Positions 47,222 to 55,402 of a stretch of 64,000 nucleotides of DNA are shown here, in pieces. Positions within the stretch are counted from its first letter, which is position 1, and every line of letters starts with the position of its first letter. Origin of the DNA: Pseudomonas knackmussii B13 (GTDB lineage Bacteria > Pseudomonadota > Gammaproteobacteria > Pseudomonadales > Pseudomonadaceae); the NCBI RefSeq assembly GCF_000689415.1, contig NZ_HG322950.1, positions 2,425,501 through 2,489,500 of the forward strand, read 5' to 3'. Made by a program: the position numbers and the translations under genes. The notes below the pieces were generated by a model, which was not told the origin of the DNA, did not search any database, and saw only the letters and a program-made list of their open reading frames with translations.

Positions 47222-48406
47222 ATGAAAACCCAGGTCGCCATCATCGGCGCCGGTCCGTCCGGCCTGCTCCTCGGCCAGCTGCTGCAGCGCGCCGGTATCG
47301 ACAACGTCATCCTCGAACGCCAGACCCCCGACTACGTGCTCGGCCGCATCCGCGCCGGGGTGCTCGAACAGGGCACCATGGACCTGCTGCGCGAAGCCGG
47401 CGCCAGCCAGCGCATGGACGCCGAAGGGCTGGTCCACGACGGCTTCGAGCTGGTGCTCGATGGCCGCCGCGAGCGCATCGACCTCAAGCGCCACAGCGGC
47501 GGCAAGACGGTGATGGTCTACGGCCAGACCGAAGTCACCCGCGACCTCATGCAGGCGCGCGAGGCCAGCGGCGGCCTGAGCTTCTACGAAACGAGCGACG
47601 TGCAGTTGCATGACGTGCAGGGCGAGAAACCCTACGTCACCTTCAGCAAGGACGGCGAGTCCGTGCGCCTGGATTGCGACTACATCGCCGGCTGCGACGG
47701 CTTCCACGGTGTGTCGCGGCAGAGCATCCCGGCGGACAAGCTGAAGACCTACGAGCGCGTCTACCCGTTCGGCTGGCTCGGCCTGCTCAGCGACACCCCG
47801 CCGGTCAACCACGAGCTGATCTACGCCAGCAGCGAGCGCGGCTTCAGCCTCAGCAGCATGCGTTCGAACACCCGCAGCCGTTACTACCTGCAGGTCGGTC
47901 TGGACGAGAAGGTCGAGGACTGGTCCGACGAACGCTTCTGGGACGAACTCAAGCGCCGCCTGCCCGAAGACGCCGCCGCGCGCCTGGTCACCGGCCCGTC
48001 GCTGGAGAAGAGCATCGCGCCGCTGCGCAGCTTCGTGGTCGAGCCGCTGCAGTTCGGCCGGCTGTTCCTGGTCGGCGACGCCGGGCACATAGTCCCGCCC
48101 ACCGGCGCCAAGGGCCTGAACCTCGCGGCCAGCGACGTGAACAGCCTCTACCGGATTCTCGTGAAGGTGTATGGCGAGGGGCGCGTCGACCTGCTGGAGC
48201 GCTACTCGGAACTGGCCCTGCGACGCATCTGGAAGGCCGAGCGCTTCTCCTGGTGGATGACCAGCATGCTGCACCGCTTCCCCGACAGCGACGCCTTCAC
48301 CCGCAAGATGCTCGACACCGAGCTGGCCTATTACCTGGAGTCCGAGGCCGGGCGCACCTGCATCGCCGAGAACTACGTCGGCCTGCCGTTCGAAGAAGTC
48401 GCCTGA
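47222..48406 (+). CDS. pobA: 4-hydroxybenzoate 3-monooxygenase
   Basis: 394 residues, exactly the length of the P. fluorescens enzyme. It converts 4-hydroxybenzoate to protocatechuate with FAD, NADPH and O2. The FAD motif QVAIIGAGPSG starts the protein; RIRAGVLEQGTMDLL, CDGFHGVSR and LVGDAGHIVPPTGAKGLNLA are intact. The ATG at 47222 was preferred to an upstream extension. It feeds the pcaHGBC genes on the opposite strand, and its 3' end shares a bidirectional terminator with the next LysR gene. Confidence 0.98.
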   Translation: MKTQVAIIGAGPSGLLLGQLLQRAGIDNVILERQTPDYVLGRIRAGVLEQGTMDLLREAGASQRMDAEGLVHDGFELVLDGRRERIDLKRHSGGKTVMVYGQTEVTRDLMQAREASGGLSFYETSDVQLHDVQGEKPYVTFSKDGESVRLDCDYIAGCDGFHGVSRQSIPADKLKTYERVYPFGWLGLLSDTPPVNHELIYASSERGFSLSSMRSNTRSRYYLQVGLDEKVEDWSDERFWDELKRRLPEDAAARLVTGPSLEKSIAPLRSFVVEPLQFGRLFLVGDAGHIVPPTGAKGLNLAASDVNSLYRILVKVYGEGRVDLLERYSELALRRIWKAERFSWWMTSMLHRFPDSDAFTRKMLDTELAYYLESEAGRTCIAENYVGLPFEEVA

Positions 48407-48451
48407 GCCCGCTGTGCGCGCGGTGCAATACCGCGCGCACGGGCTTCAGGC
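48401..48451. terminator. Bidirectional terminator between pobA and the LysR gene
   Basis: Long inverted repeat: GCCTGAGCCCG…TGCGCGCGGT pairs with ACCGCGCGCA…CGGGCTTCAGGC around a 5-nt loop. It covers the stop codons of both convergent genes. There is no T-run on either side, so it may act by structure alone. Confidence 0.65.
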
Positions 48452-49393
48452 CATGGCCGCTGCCGGCTCGGCGGCTTCCGCCGGGCGGTCCAGGCGCTGG
48501 ATGAAGGCGCTGATGCGCTCGCGCAGCCAGCGGTGCATGGGGTCGCCGTCCATGCTGCGGTGCCAGAGCATGTATTCGCGCATCACCGGGATCTGCACCG
48601 GCGGCGGCAACATGCGCAGCGGCAGGTACTGCGCGTAGAGCTCGGCGAGGCGGCGGTGCATGGTGGCCACGCGCTGGGTGCCGACCAGCAGCTGGGGCAG
48701 GGTGTTGAAGTCGTTGGTGATCACTTCCAGGCGGCGGTTGAAACCGTACTGGCTCATGAACCAGTCCTCGATGCTCAGGTGCCGGTTGCGCCCGAAGCCC
48801 ACCGAGATGTGGCCCATCTGCATGTACTGCTCAAGGGTCAGGCTGTCGCCGACCAGGGCGTTGTCGCGCCAGACCACGCAGACATGCTCTTCCTCGAACA
48901 GCAACTGCGCCGGGTGGCCTTCGATGATGTAGCGCTCGGGTACGATCATCAGGTCGATCTCGCCGCGCATCAGCAGCTCGGCGCTGTTGTCGCCGGGGCT
49001 GAGCATCTCGAAGGTGATGTGCGGCGCCTCCTGGTGGATGCGCTGGATCACCTGGGCGAAGAGCACGCTGATCAGGTAGTCGGAAGTGATCAGGCGGAAG
49101 TGGCGCTTGCTGCTGGCCGGGTCGAACACCGGCTTGGCGGTGATCGACGAGCGAATCGTCAGCAGCACCTCGCGCACCGGCTTGGCCAGTTCGAGCGCGT
49201 AGGGGGTGGGCTGCATCTTGCGCCCGACCTGCACCAGCAGCTCGTCCTCGAAGAAGGTGCGCAGGCGGCCCAGCACGCCGCTGGTGGCCGATTGGGTCAT
49301 GTGCAGGCGTTCGGCGGCGCGGGTGATGTTCTGCTCTTCGAGCAGCACATCCAGCGCCACCAGCAGATTCAAATCCAGGTGGTGGAAGCGCAT
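48446..49393 (-). CDS. LysR-type regulator, FdeR/NodD-like
   Basis: 315 residues. MRFHHLDLNLLVALDVLLEEQNITRAAERLHMTQSATSGVLGRLRTFFEDELLVQVGRKMQ is the NodD/NahR-type DNA-binding end; the C-terminal effector domain is complete. It is divergent from the dioxygenase-Rieske-FAD monooxygenase set, as FdeR is from the flavonoid genes of Herbaspirillum. The spacer (49394-49672) holds one strong and one weak copy of the 41-bp element. It is the prime candidate to bind these elements, with the related LysR at 36301 as the alternative. Confidence 0.87.
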   Translation of the reverse strand: MRFHHLDLNLLVALDVLLEEQNITRAAERLHMTQSATSGVLGRLRTFFEDELLVQVGRKMQPTPYALELAKPVREVLLTIRSSITAKPVFDPASSKRHFRLITSDYLISVLFAQVIQRIHQEAPHITFEMLSPGDNSAELLMRGEIDLMIVPERYIIEGHPAQLLFEEEHVCVVWRDNALVGDSLTLEQYMQMGHISVGFGRNRHLSIEDWFMSQYGFNRRLEVITNDFNTLPQLLVGTQRVATMHRRLAELYAQYLPLRMLPPPVQIPVMREYMLWHRSMDGDPMHRWLRERISAFIQRLDRPAEAAEPAAAMA

Positions 49394-49412
49394 GGCGATG
49401 GCTCAGGCTTGT

Positions 49413-49453
49413 TGTAGTTATTTTCGCGATACCTTCCTGCCGCACTCCCGATA
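49413..49453 (+). promoter_or_regulatory. 41-bp LTTR element, copy D (degenerate left half)
   Basis: The right half CGATACC, the CACTC at matching spacing and CCGATA at the end agree with copy E, but the left half is poor (TGTAGTT). It lies just upstream of the LysR start, so it may serve autoregulation. Confidence 0.45.
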
Positions 49454-49513
49454 CGTCAACCCCATCGCCACGCCAGTGGGCGGCAATCGCCCGGCGTAGT
49501 GGCTGCGCCGCCA

Positions 49514-49554
49514 GGTATCGCGATTGCCGATGCCTCGCATCCCCACTCGCGATT
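49514..49554 (+). promoter_or_regulatory. 41-bp LTTR element, copy E, before the extradiol dioxygenase
   Basis: GGTATCG-N7-CGATGCC followed by TCGCATCCCCACTCGCGATT. It is the reference copy for the consensus. The half-sites satisfy T-N11-A. It ends 118 bp before the ATG. Confidence 0.8.
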
Positions 49555-49672
49555 AGTCAGCGAATCCTCGCCGCTCCACTCTGCGCCCCAGTCGAGCAGC
49601 CCCGCGCTGCAGTGACTCACCACCGGCAGCCGTCCCACGGCGCCCAAGCATAATTTCAATGGAGTGGTAGCC

Positions 49673-50614
49673 ATGAACATCCTTGGCCTCGACGCCCTGG
49701 TCTTCGGCGTCGACGATATCCAGGCCTGTGCCGATTGCCTGCGCGACTACGGCCTCACGGCCGTGCAACTCGACGAGAACGGCGGGCGCTTCGAAGCGCT
49801 CGACGGCACCGCCATCGTCATCCGCCGCGGCGACGATGCGAGCCTGCCGAAAGCCCTCGGCCAGACCCCGTCGCTGCGCGAGACCGTCTATGGCGTGGCC
49901 GCCTCCGACGACCTCGACGCCATCGCCGACGAGCTGGGCCGCGACCGCGAAGTGCGCCGCGATGCCGAAGGCGTGCTGCACAGCGTCGACGACCTGGGCT
50001 TCGCCATCGCCTTCCAGGTCAGCTGCCGCCGCCCGTTCAGCGCGCCAGCCGACCTGACCAACGCCCCCGGCAGCGCGCCGCAGCGCCCGCTCAACCAGCT
50101 GGGCATCACCCCTGACATGCCGGCCGTGCCGCGCACCCTGTCCCACGTCGTGTACTTCGTGCCCGATGCCGCCAAGGGCGAGGCGTTCTACCGCGACCGC
50201 CTGGGCTTCGTCACCACCGACAGCTTCATCGGCGTCGGCCCCTTCATGCGCACCGCCGGCATGGACGACCACCACTGCCTGTTCATGATCCAGACCCCGC
50301 CGCACATGCAGGGCTGCGAGCACTTCACCTTCCACATGGGCAGCGGCACCGAGGTGCTGCTGGCCGGCCGGCGCTTCGAGCAGAAGGGCTGGACCAGCTT
50401 CTGGGGCCCCGGCCGCCACCTGCTGGGCTCCAACTGGTTCTGGTACTTCAACAGCCCGCTGGGCTGCCACATCGAGTACGACGCCGACATGGACAAGCAC
50501 GACGACGCCTGGGCCGCGCGCCAGGCGCCGATGTCGGCGGACAACTCGCAACTCTTCCTCTTCACCTCGCGCGAGAAGTGGGCGCCGGGCGGCCCGCCGC
50601 CGAAGCAGGGCTGA
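49673..50614 (+). CDS. Extradiol ring-cleavage dioxygenase (type I, two VOC domains), FdeC-like
   Basis: 313 residues in two VOC domains. Likely Fe(II) ligands are His158 (TLSHVVYFV), His217 (CEHFTFHM) and Glu268 (HIEYDADMD); the His200-His201 pair (MDDHHCLFM) corresponds to the catalytic His of biphenyl-diol dioxygenases. It would cleave a catecholic ring next to the two hydroxyls. With the Rieske and FAD monooxygenase genes downstream it matches the FdeC-D-E trio for flavonoid A-ring hydroxylation and cleavage. Substrate not provable from sequence. Confidence 0.86.
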   Translation: MNILGLDALVFGVDDIQACADCLRDYGLTAVQLDENGGRFEALDGTAIVIRRGDDASLPKALGQTPSLRETVYGVAASDDLDAIADELGRDREVRRDAEGVLHSVDDLGFAIAFQVSCRRPFSAPADLTNAPGSAPQRPLNQLGITPDMPAVPRTLSHVVYFVPDAAKGEAFYRDRLGFVTTDSFIGVGPFMRTAGMDDHHCLFMIQTPPHMQGCEHFTFHMGSGTEVLLAGRRFEQKGWTSFWGPGRHLLGSNWFWYFNSPLGCHIEYDADMDKHDDAWAARQAPMSADNSQLFLFTSREKWAPGGPPPKQG

Positions 50615-50617
50615 GCC

Positions 50618-50968
50618 ATGGACGAGTGCGCGGCGCTGTGCCGTGCCGAGGATGTGGAAGAGGGCCAGGCGCGTGGATTCGACCCGCAGGGACGCGGGCG
50701 CGACAGCCTGTTCGCCCTGCGTCACCAGGGGCAGCTGCGGCTCTACCGCAACAGCTGTCCGCACCTGGACGTGCGCATGGAGTACCGCAAGGACCGCTTC
50801 CTCTCGGTCGATGGCCAGCGCATCCGCTGCTACGCCCACGGCGCCGAGTTCCTCCCCGACAGCGGGTTGTGCGTCTACGGCCCGTGCCTGGGCGAGTCGC
50901 TGCGGGCGCTGGAGTACCGGGTGGAGGACGGCTGGCTGCTAGTGCCGCTGGCGCAACTGGCGCCCTGA
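50618..50968 (+). CDS. Rieske [2Fe-2S] ferredoxin
   Basis: 116 residues. The Rieske ligands are Cys47-x-His49 (SCPHLDV) and Cys71-x2-His74 (RCYAHGAEF). It is a stand-alone small Rieske protein; no ring-hydroxylating oxygenase alpha subunit is nearby. It begins 3 bp after the dioxygenase. It may keep the dioxygenase iron reduced or serve electron transfer to the monooxygenase step (inference). Confidence 0.9.
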   Translation: MDECAALCRAEDVEEGQARGFDPQGRGRDSLFALRHQGQLRLYRNSCPHLDVRMEYRKDRFLSVDGQRIRCYAHGAEFLPDSGLCVYGPCLGESLRALEYRVEDGWLLVPLAQLAP

Positions 50969-51009
50969 GGTATCGCGCGGCGCGATAGGTCGCATCCGAG
51001 GACTCGATT
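50969..51009 (+). promoter_or_regulatory. 41-bp LTTR element, copy F, before the FAD monooxygenase
   Basis: GGTATCG-N7-CGATAGG followed by TCGCATCCGAGGACTCGATT. The first eight tail bases and the terminal CGATT agree with copy E. It starts on the base after the Rieske stop codon, 97 bp before the next ATG, giving the monooxygenase operon its own promoter. Confidence 0.75.
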
Positions 51010-51080
51010 AGTCAAATCCCGGCGCCGCCGGGAAGCTGTGCCCAGGCACAGGAAACGGCCGCCCGCACAGCGGAGCGGAC

Positions 51081-51093
51081 AACAAGAACAAGA
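51081..51093 (+). promoter_or_regulatory. Crc/Hfq-type motif before the FAD monooxygenase
   Basis: AACAAGAACAAGA, an extended perfect AAnAAnAAnAAnA run, 13 bp before the ATG. Confidence 0.6.
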
Positions 51094-51106
51094 CGTGAGA
51101 GATGCC

Positions 51107-52231
51107 ATGAACACTGTGAGCAACGTGCTGATCGTCGGCGGTGGCATTGGCGGGCTGTGCGCCGCCATCGCCCTGCGCCGCAAGGGAATCGCGGTCGAGC
51201 TGGTCGAGCTGAAGACCGAATGGACCGTCTATGGCGTGGGCATCATCCAGCAGAGCAACGTGGTCCGCGAGATGCACCGCCTGGGCCTGCTCGACGCCTA
51301 CCTCGATGCCGCCTACGCCTTCGAGGACGTAGCCATCTACACCACCGACGGCCAACCGCTGGCGCGCATTCCCGGCCAGCGCCTGGCCGGCCCGGACTAC
51401 CCGGCCAACGTCGGCATCTCGCGCCGCGCCCTGCACAAGGTGCTCAGCGAAACCGCCATCGAGCTGGGCACCCAGGTGCGCCTGGGAACGTCGGTGGAAA
51501 GCTTCGAGCAGGACGCCAGCGGCGTGGACGTGCTGTTCAGCGACGGCAGCCAGGGCCGCTATGGCCTGGTGGTCGGCGCCGACGGGCTGTTCTCGAAAGT
51601 CCGTGGCCTGCTGTTCGGCGACAAGTACCGGCCGCGCTTCACCGGCCAGTCGGTGTGGCGCCACAACTTCAAGCGCGTGGCGCAGATCGACCACCTGGCC
51701 AACTACCAGGGACCGTCCGGCAACGCCGGCCTGGTGCCGCTGGCCGACGACCTCATGTACCTCTTCACCACCTCCCACGAGCCGGGCAATCCCTGGATGG
51801 ACCCGGCCGGCCTGGCCGAAGGACTGCGCCAGCGCCTGGCCGGCTTCGGCGGGGGGGTCGGCGAGCTGCGCGAGCAGATCACCGACAGTGCCGAAGTCGT
51901 CTACAAGCCGCTCGAAGCGGTGTTCGTCGACGAGCCCTGGTATCGCGGCCGGGTGCTGCTGATCGGCGACGCCGCCCACGCCACCACCCCGCACCTGGGG
52001 CAGGGCGCCGGCATGGCCATCGAGGACGCCGTGGTCCTGGCCGAGGAGCTGACCGCCGGCGGAAGCCTCGCCGAGCAGCTGCAACGCTTCATGGACCGTC
52101 GTTTCGAGCGCTGCAAGTTCATCGCCGAGAAGTCCCTGCTGGCCGGCGAGAAGGAAATGCAGCGCGACCCCGCCTTCGACCGCATCGGCCTGGTCAAGCA
52201 GATGCTGGAGGTCACCGCGCGACCCATCTGA
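51107..52231 (+). CDS. FAD-dependent aromatic monooxygenase, FdeE-like
   Basis: 374 residues, class A flavoprotein hydroxylase. FAD motif VLIVGGGIGGLCAAIAL (8-24), the DG-containing VVGADGLFSKVR and the second FAD motif LLIGDAAHATTPHLGQGAG are all present. It resembles salicylate and 6-hydroxynicotinate hydroxylases. In the Fde scheme the enzyme adds a hydroxyl to the flavonoid A ring so that the extradiol enzyme can open it. The neighbouring genes support this, but a simpler phenol is equally possible. Confidence 0.88.
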   Translation: MNTVSNVLIVGGGIGGLCAAIALRRKGIAVELVELKTEWTVYGVGIIQQSNVVREMHRLGLLDAYLDAAYAFEDVAIYTTDGQPLARIPGQRLAGPDYPANVGISRRALHKVLSETAIELGTQVRLGTSVESFEQDASGVDVLFSDGSQGRYGLVVGADGLFSKVRGLLFGDKYRPRFTGQSVWRHNFKRVAQIDHLANYQGPSGNAGLVPLADDLMYLFTTSHEPGNPWMDPAGLAEGLRQRLAGFGGGVGELREQITDSAEVVYKPLEAVFVDEPWYRGRVLLIGDAAHATTPHLGQGAGMAIEDAVVLAEELTAGGSLAEQLQRFMDRRFERCKFIAEKSLLAGEKEMQRDPAFDRIGLVKQMLEVTARPI

Positions 52232-52294
52232 TTCCACCTGTCCGGCGCGCCCAGCCTTGCCGGCGCGCCGGGGTCATCGCCAACACACACGCAC

Positions 52295-52305
52295 AAGAAC
52301 AATAA
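52295..52305 (+). promoter_or_regulatory. Crc/Hfq-type motif before DUF1302 copy 2
   Basis: AAGAACAATAA contains overlapping perfect AAnAAnAA runs, immediately ahead of the AAAGAGG ribosome site of the DUF1302 gene. Confidence 0.6.
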
Positions 52306-52318
52306 AGAGGTGCCTTCG

Positions 52319-54001
52319 ATGTCGACCCACAAGTTCGCTGGGCAGCCGACGCTGCCCGCGCTCAAACCCCTCGCCCTGGCCGTTTCGATCATCGCCATGG
52401 CGGCCGGCCTGCCCGATGCCAAGGCCTTTGAATTCGACACCGGCAACCCCGATATGCGGGCGCGCTGGGACAACACCCTGAAGTACAGCGCCGCCTGGCG
52501 CACCGAAGGCCAGAGCAGCAAGCTCACCGAGGGCCAGACCTCGCTGAACCTGGACGACGGCGACCGCAACTTCGACAAGGGGCTGATCTCCAACCGCGTC
52601 GACCTGCTCTCGGAGATGGACTTCACGTACAAGGACGTCGGCGCGCGCCTGAGCGGCGCGGCCTGGTACGACGACGTCTACAACCGCGGCACCGACAACA
52701 ACGACCCGAGCCGCGCCAACGCCTACTCGGTCGATTACGACGAATTCACCGACGACACCCGCACCCTGCACGGGCGCAAGGGCGAGTTGCTCGACGCCTT
52801 CGTCTTCGGCAAGACCGAGGTCGCCGACATGCCGCTGTCCGGGCGCCTCGGCCAGTACGCCATGCAGTGGGGCGAGAGCCTGTTCTACGGCATGAACGGC
52901 ATCGCCGGCGGCATGGCCCCGATCGACGTGGTCAAGGGCCTGTCGGTGCCCAACACCCAGTTCAAGGAACTGATCCGCCCGGTCAAGCAGGTCTCCGGCC
53001 AGCTGCAGCTGACCCCCGACGTGTCCATCGGCGCCTACTACCAGTTCGAGTGGGAGGCCAACCGCCTGCCGGCCTCCGGCAGCTACTTCTCCACCGACGA
53101 CTTCTTCGGCGAGGGCAACGAGCGCATGTTCATCGGCGCGCCGCTGTTCCCCGGCGCCCAGCCGCTGGCCTTCTACCACGGCAACGACAAGGAGGCGAAG
53201 GACTCGGGGCAGGGCGGCGTGCAACTGCGCTGGCGCACCGAGACGGTGGACTGGGGCGTCTACGCCATCCGCTTCCACGACAAGAACCCGCAGCTGAACG
53301 TGCGCCCGGACTTCGCCAACCTCAACCCGCTGACCGGCAAGGCCGGCGAGTACTACTGGGTCTACCCCGAAGGCATCGAGGCCCTGGGCGGCAGCTTCTC
53401 CACCACCCTGGGCAACTTCAACGTCGCCGGTGAAGTCTCCACCCGCTGGAACCAGCCGCTGGCCTCCACCAACCAGCACAGCCTGGCGGTGGGCGAGTCG
53501 ATCAACAACAGCGACGACCCGCTCTATGCCACCGGCCGCACCCTGCACGCCAACTTCTCCTGGCTGGCCAGCCTGGAGCCGAACGTCATCGCGCCCGAGT
53601 CGAGCTTCCTCGGCGAGATCGCCTGGAACCGGGTGATGAGCGTCACCAAGAGCGCCGATGCGGTGGACCCCAACGCCGACCGCGACGCCACCAGCCTGCG
53701 CCTGGTCTACGAACCGATGTACCGGCAGATCTACCCCGGCCTCGACCTCTCGGTGCCGATCGGCGCGAGCTACACCAACGGCGCCTCCGAGGCATTGGGT
53801 ACCGGCTTCGGCACCGACCACGGCGGCGACATGAACATCGGCCTCAAGGGCAACTACCTGAACACCTGGAACCTGGGCCTGACCTACACGCACTACTACG
53901 GCCCGGAGAACACCTTCCTCGACGCCAGCAATAACTACACCTTCGAACAGTCGCTGAAAGACCGCGACTTCATCGCCTTCACCGTCAGCCGCACCTTCTG
54001 A
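52319..54001 (+). CDS. DUF1302 outer-membrane-type protein (copy 2)
   Basis: 560 residues. A long signal-like N-terminus (LKPLALAVSIIAMAAGLPDAKA) leads into FEFDTGNPDMRARWDNTLKYSAAWR; the C-terminal FIAFTVSRTF ends in Phe like an outer-membrane barrel. It resembles copy 1 (30786) in plan but has a different N-terminal segment and 56 fewer residues. The ATG at 52319 follows AAAGAGG; a GTG three codons upstream is an alternative. It likely admits a hydrophobic substrate (inference). Confidence 0.86.
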   Translation: MSTHKFAGQPTLPALKPLALAVSIIAMAAGLPDAKAFEFDTGNPDMRARWDNTLKYSAAWRTEGQSSKLTEGQTSLNLDDGDRNFDKGLISNRVDLLSEMDFTYKDVGARLSGAAWYDDVYNRGTDNNDPSRANAYSVDYDEFTDDTRTLHGRKGELLDAFVFGKTEVADMPLSGRLGQYAMQWGESLFYGMNGIAGGMAPIDVVKGLSVPNTQFKELIRPVKQVSGQLQLTPDVSIGAYYQFEWEANRLPASGSYFSTDDFFGEGNERMFIGAPLFPGAQPLAFYHGNDKEAKDSGQGGVQLRWRTETVDWGVYAIRFHDKNPQLNVRPDFANLNPLTGKAGEYYWVYPEGIEALGGSFSTTLGNFNVAGEVSTRWNQPLASTNQHSLAVGESINNSDDPLYATGRTLHANFSWLASLEPNVIAPESSFLGEIAWNRVMSVTKSADAVDPNADRDATSLRLVYEPMYRQIYPGLDLSVPIGASYTNGASEALGTGFGTDHGGDMNIGLKGNYLNTWNLGLTYTHYYGPENTFLDASNNYTFEQSLKDRDFIAFTVSRTF

Positions 54002-54015
54002 CCGAGGACTGCCCG

Positions 54016-55383
54016 ATGAAACACAACAAGAAAGTCGTTTCCCTGCTCACTGCCTTGAGTGCCTCCCTGCTGTTCGCCCATGGCGCCATGGCTGCCGTTT
54101 CCGCCGATGAGGCGGCCAAGCTGAAAACCACCCTCACGCCCCTGGGCGGCGAGCGCGCCGGCAACGCCGACGGCAGCATCCCGGCCTGGACCGGCGGCTA
54201 CACCCAGGTCGACCCGGCCTACAAGGACGGCGGCAAGCGCGGCGACCCCTACGCCAGCGACAAGCCGCTGTACACCATCACCGCGCAGAACATGGCGCAG
54301 TACGCCGACAAGCTCACCCCGGGCATCCAGGCGATGCTGAAGAAGTACCCCGACAGCTACCGCCTGGAGGTCTACCCGACCCACCGCAGCGCCGCCGCGC
54401 CGCAGTCGGTGTACGACGCCACCTTCGCCAACGCCACCAGCGGCAAGCTGGTCGACGGCCCGGCCGGGCCCATGCCCGAGAGCGCCGCCGGCGGCATCCC
54501 GTTCCCGATTCCGCAGAGCGGTGTCGAGGCCATCTGGAACCACCTGCTGCGCTGGCGCGGCGCGTCCTGGCACGCGAGCTTCACCCAGTACCTGACCACC
54601 GCCGACGGCAAGCACGTGCTGACCAACGATTCGCGCGCCGACCTGCAGATGCCCTGGTACCTGCCCGGCGGCAGCGGCGAAAAGGGTGTGTTCTGGTCGA
54701 TCCGCATGATCAACGACGGCCCGCCGCTGCGCGCCGGCGAGGCCATCACCGGGCTTGAGAACCTCAACGCCGACAAGGCTTCGGTGTGGACCTACCTGCC
54801 CGGCCAGCGCCGCGTGCGCCGCCTGCCCAACGCCTGTTGCGACACGCCGACGCCGGCCACCGCCGGGGTCATGAGCTTCGACGAGCTGTACGTGTTCAAC
54901 GGCCGCGTCGACCGCTTCGACTGGAAGCTGGTGGGCAAGAAGGAGATGTACATCCCCTACAACGCCAACAAGGTGTTCACCGCCAGCGGCCCCGAAGCGC
55001 TGCTCGACGCGCACCACCTGAAGTCCGACACCCTGCGCTGGGAGAAACACCGCGTCTGGGTGGTGGAAGCGACCTTGAAGAGCGGCCAGCGCCACGTGAT
55101 GCCCAAGAGCACCTACTACCTCGACGAGGACACCTGGGCCGCCGTGCTCGGCGAGCGTTACGACGCCCGCGGTCAACTGGCCAAGGTGCTCTGGACCTCG
55201 CCGGTGGTGCTGCCCGACCTGCCGGGCGTGGTGACCCTCACCAACGGCTTCTACGACCTGCTCTCCGGGGCCTGGTTCGCCGGTGACCTGTTCGCCGGGA
55301 AGAACGAGCAGTACCGCATCGTGCCGGCCTACAAGGACTCGGTGTTCACCGCCGACGCCATGGCGGGCGAGGGCGTGCGCTGA
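54016..55383 (+). CDS. DUF1329 periplasmic/outer-membrane protein (copy 2)
   Basis: 455 residues with signal peptide (VVSLLTALSASLLFAHGAMA). The core motifs LTPLGGERAGNADGSIPAWTGGY, NHLLRWRGAS, RRVRRLPNACCDTP and FDWKLVGKKEMYIPYNANK align with copy 1 along the whole length. AACAAGAA (54025-54032), a perfect Crc-type motif, lies within codons 4-6. It follows DUF1302 by 14 bp; the constant pairing implies a joint function. Confidence 0.87.
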   Translation: MKHNKKVVSLLTALSASLLFAHGAMAAVSADEAAKLKTTLTPLGGERAGNADGSIPAWTGGYTQVDPAYKDGGKRGDPYASDKPLYTITAQNMAQYADKLTPGIQAMLKKYPDSYRLEVYPTHRSAAAPQSVYDATFANATSGKLVDGPAGPMPESAAGGIPFPIPQSGVEAIWNHLLRWRGASWHASFTQYLTTADGKHVLTNDSRADLQMPWYLPGGSGEKGVFWSIRMINDGPPLRAGEAITGLENLNADKASVWTYLPGQRRVRRLPNACCDTPTPATAGVMSFDELYVFNGRVDRFDWKLVGKKEMYIPYNANKVFTASGPEALLDAHHLKSDTLRWEKHRVWVVEATLKSGQRHVMPKSTYYLDEDTWAAVLGERYDARGQLAKVLWTSPVVLPDLPGVVTLTNGFYDLLSGAWFAGDLFAGKNEQYRIVPAYKDSVFTADAMAGEGVR

Positions 55384-55402
55384 TCGTTCGCATTGGACTC
55401 CT

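Noticed and set aside
49427..49455. Minus-strand reading of the 49413 element as an LTTR box for the LysR gene
   Set aside because: The left half CGTATCG fits but the right half at the N7 spacing is GGCAGGA; the plus-strand reading is better, though weak, so only that was listed.
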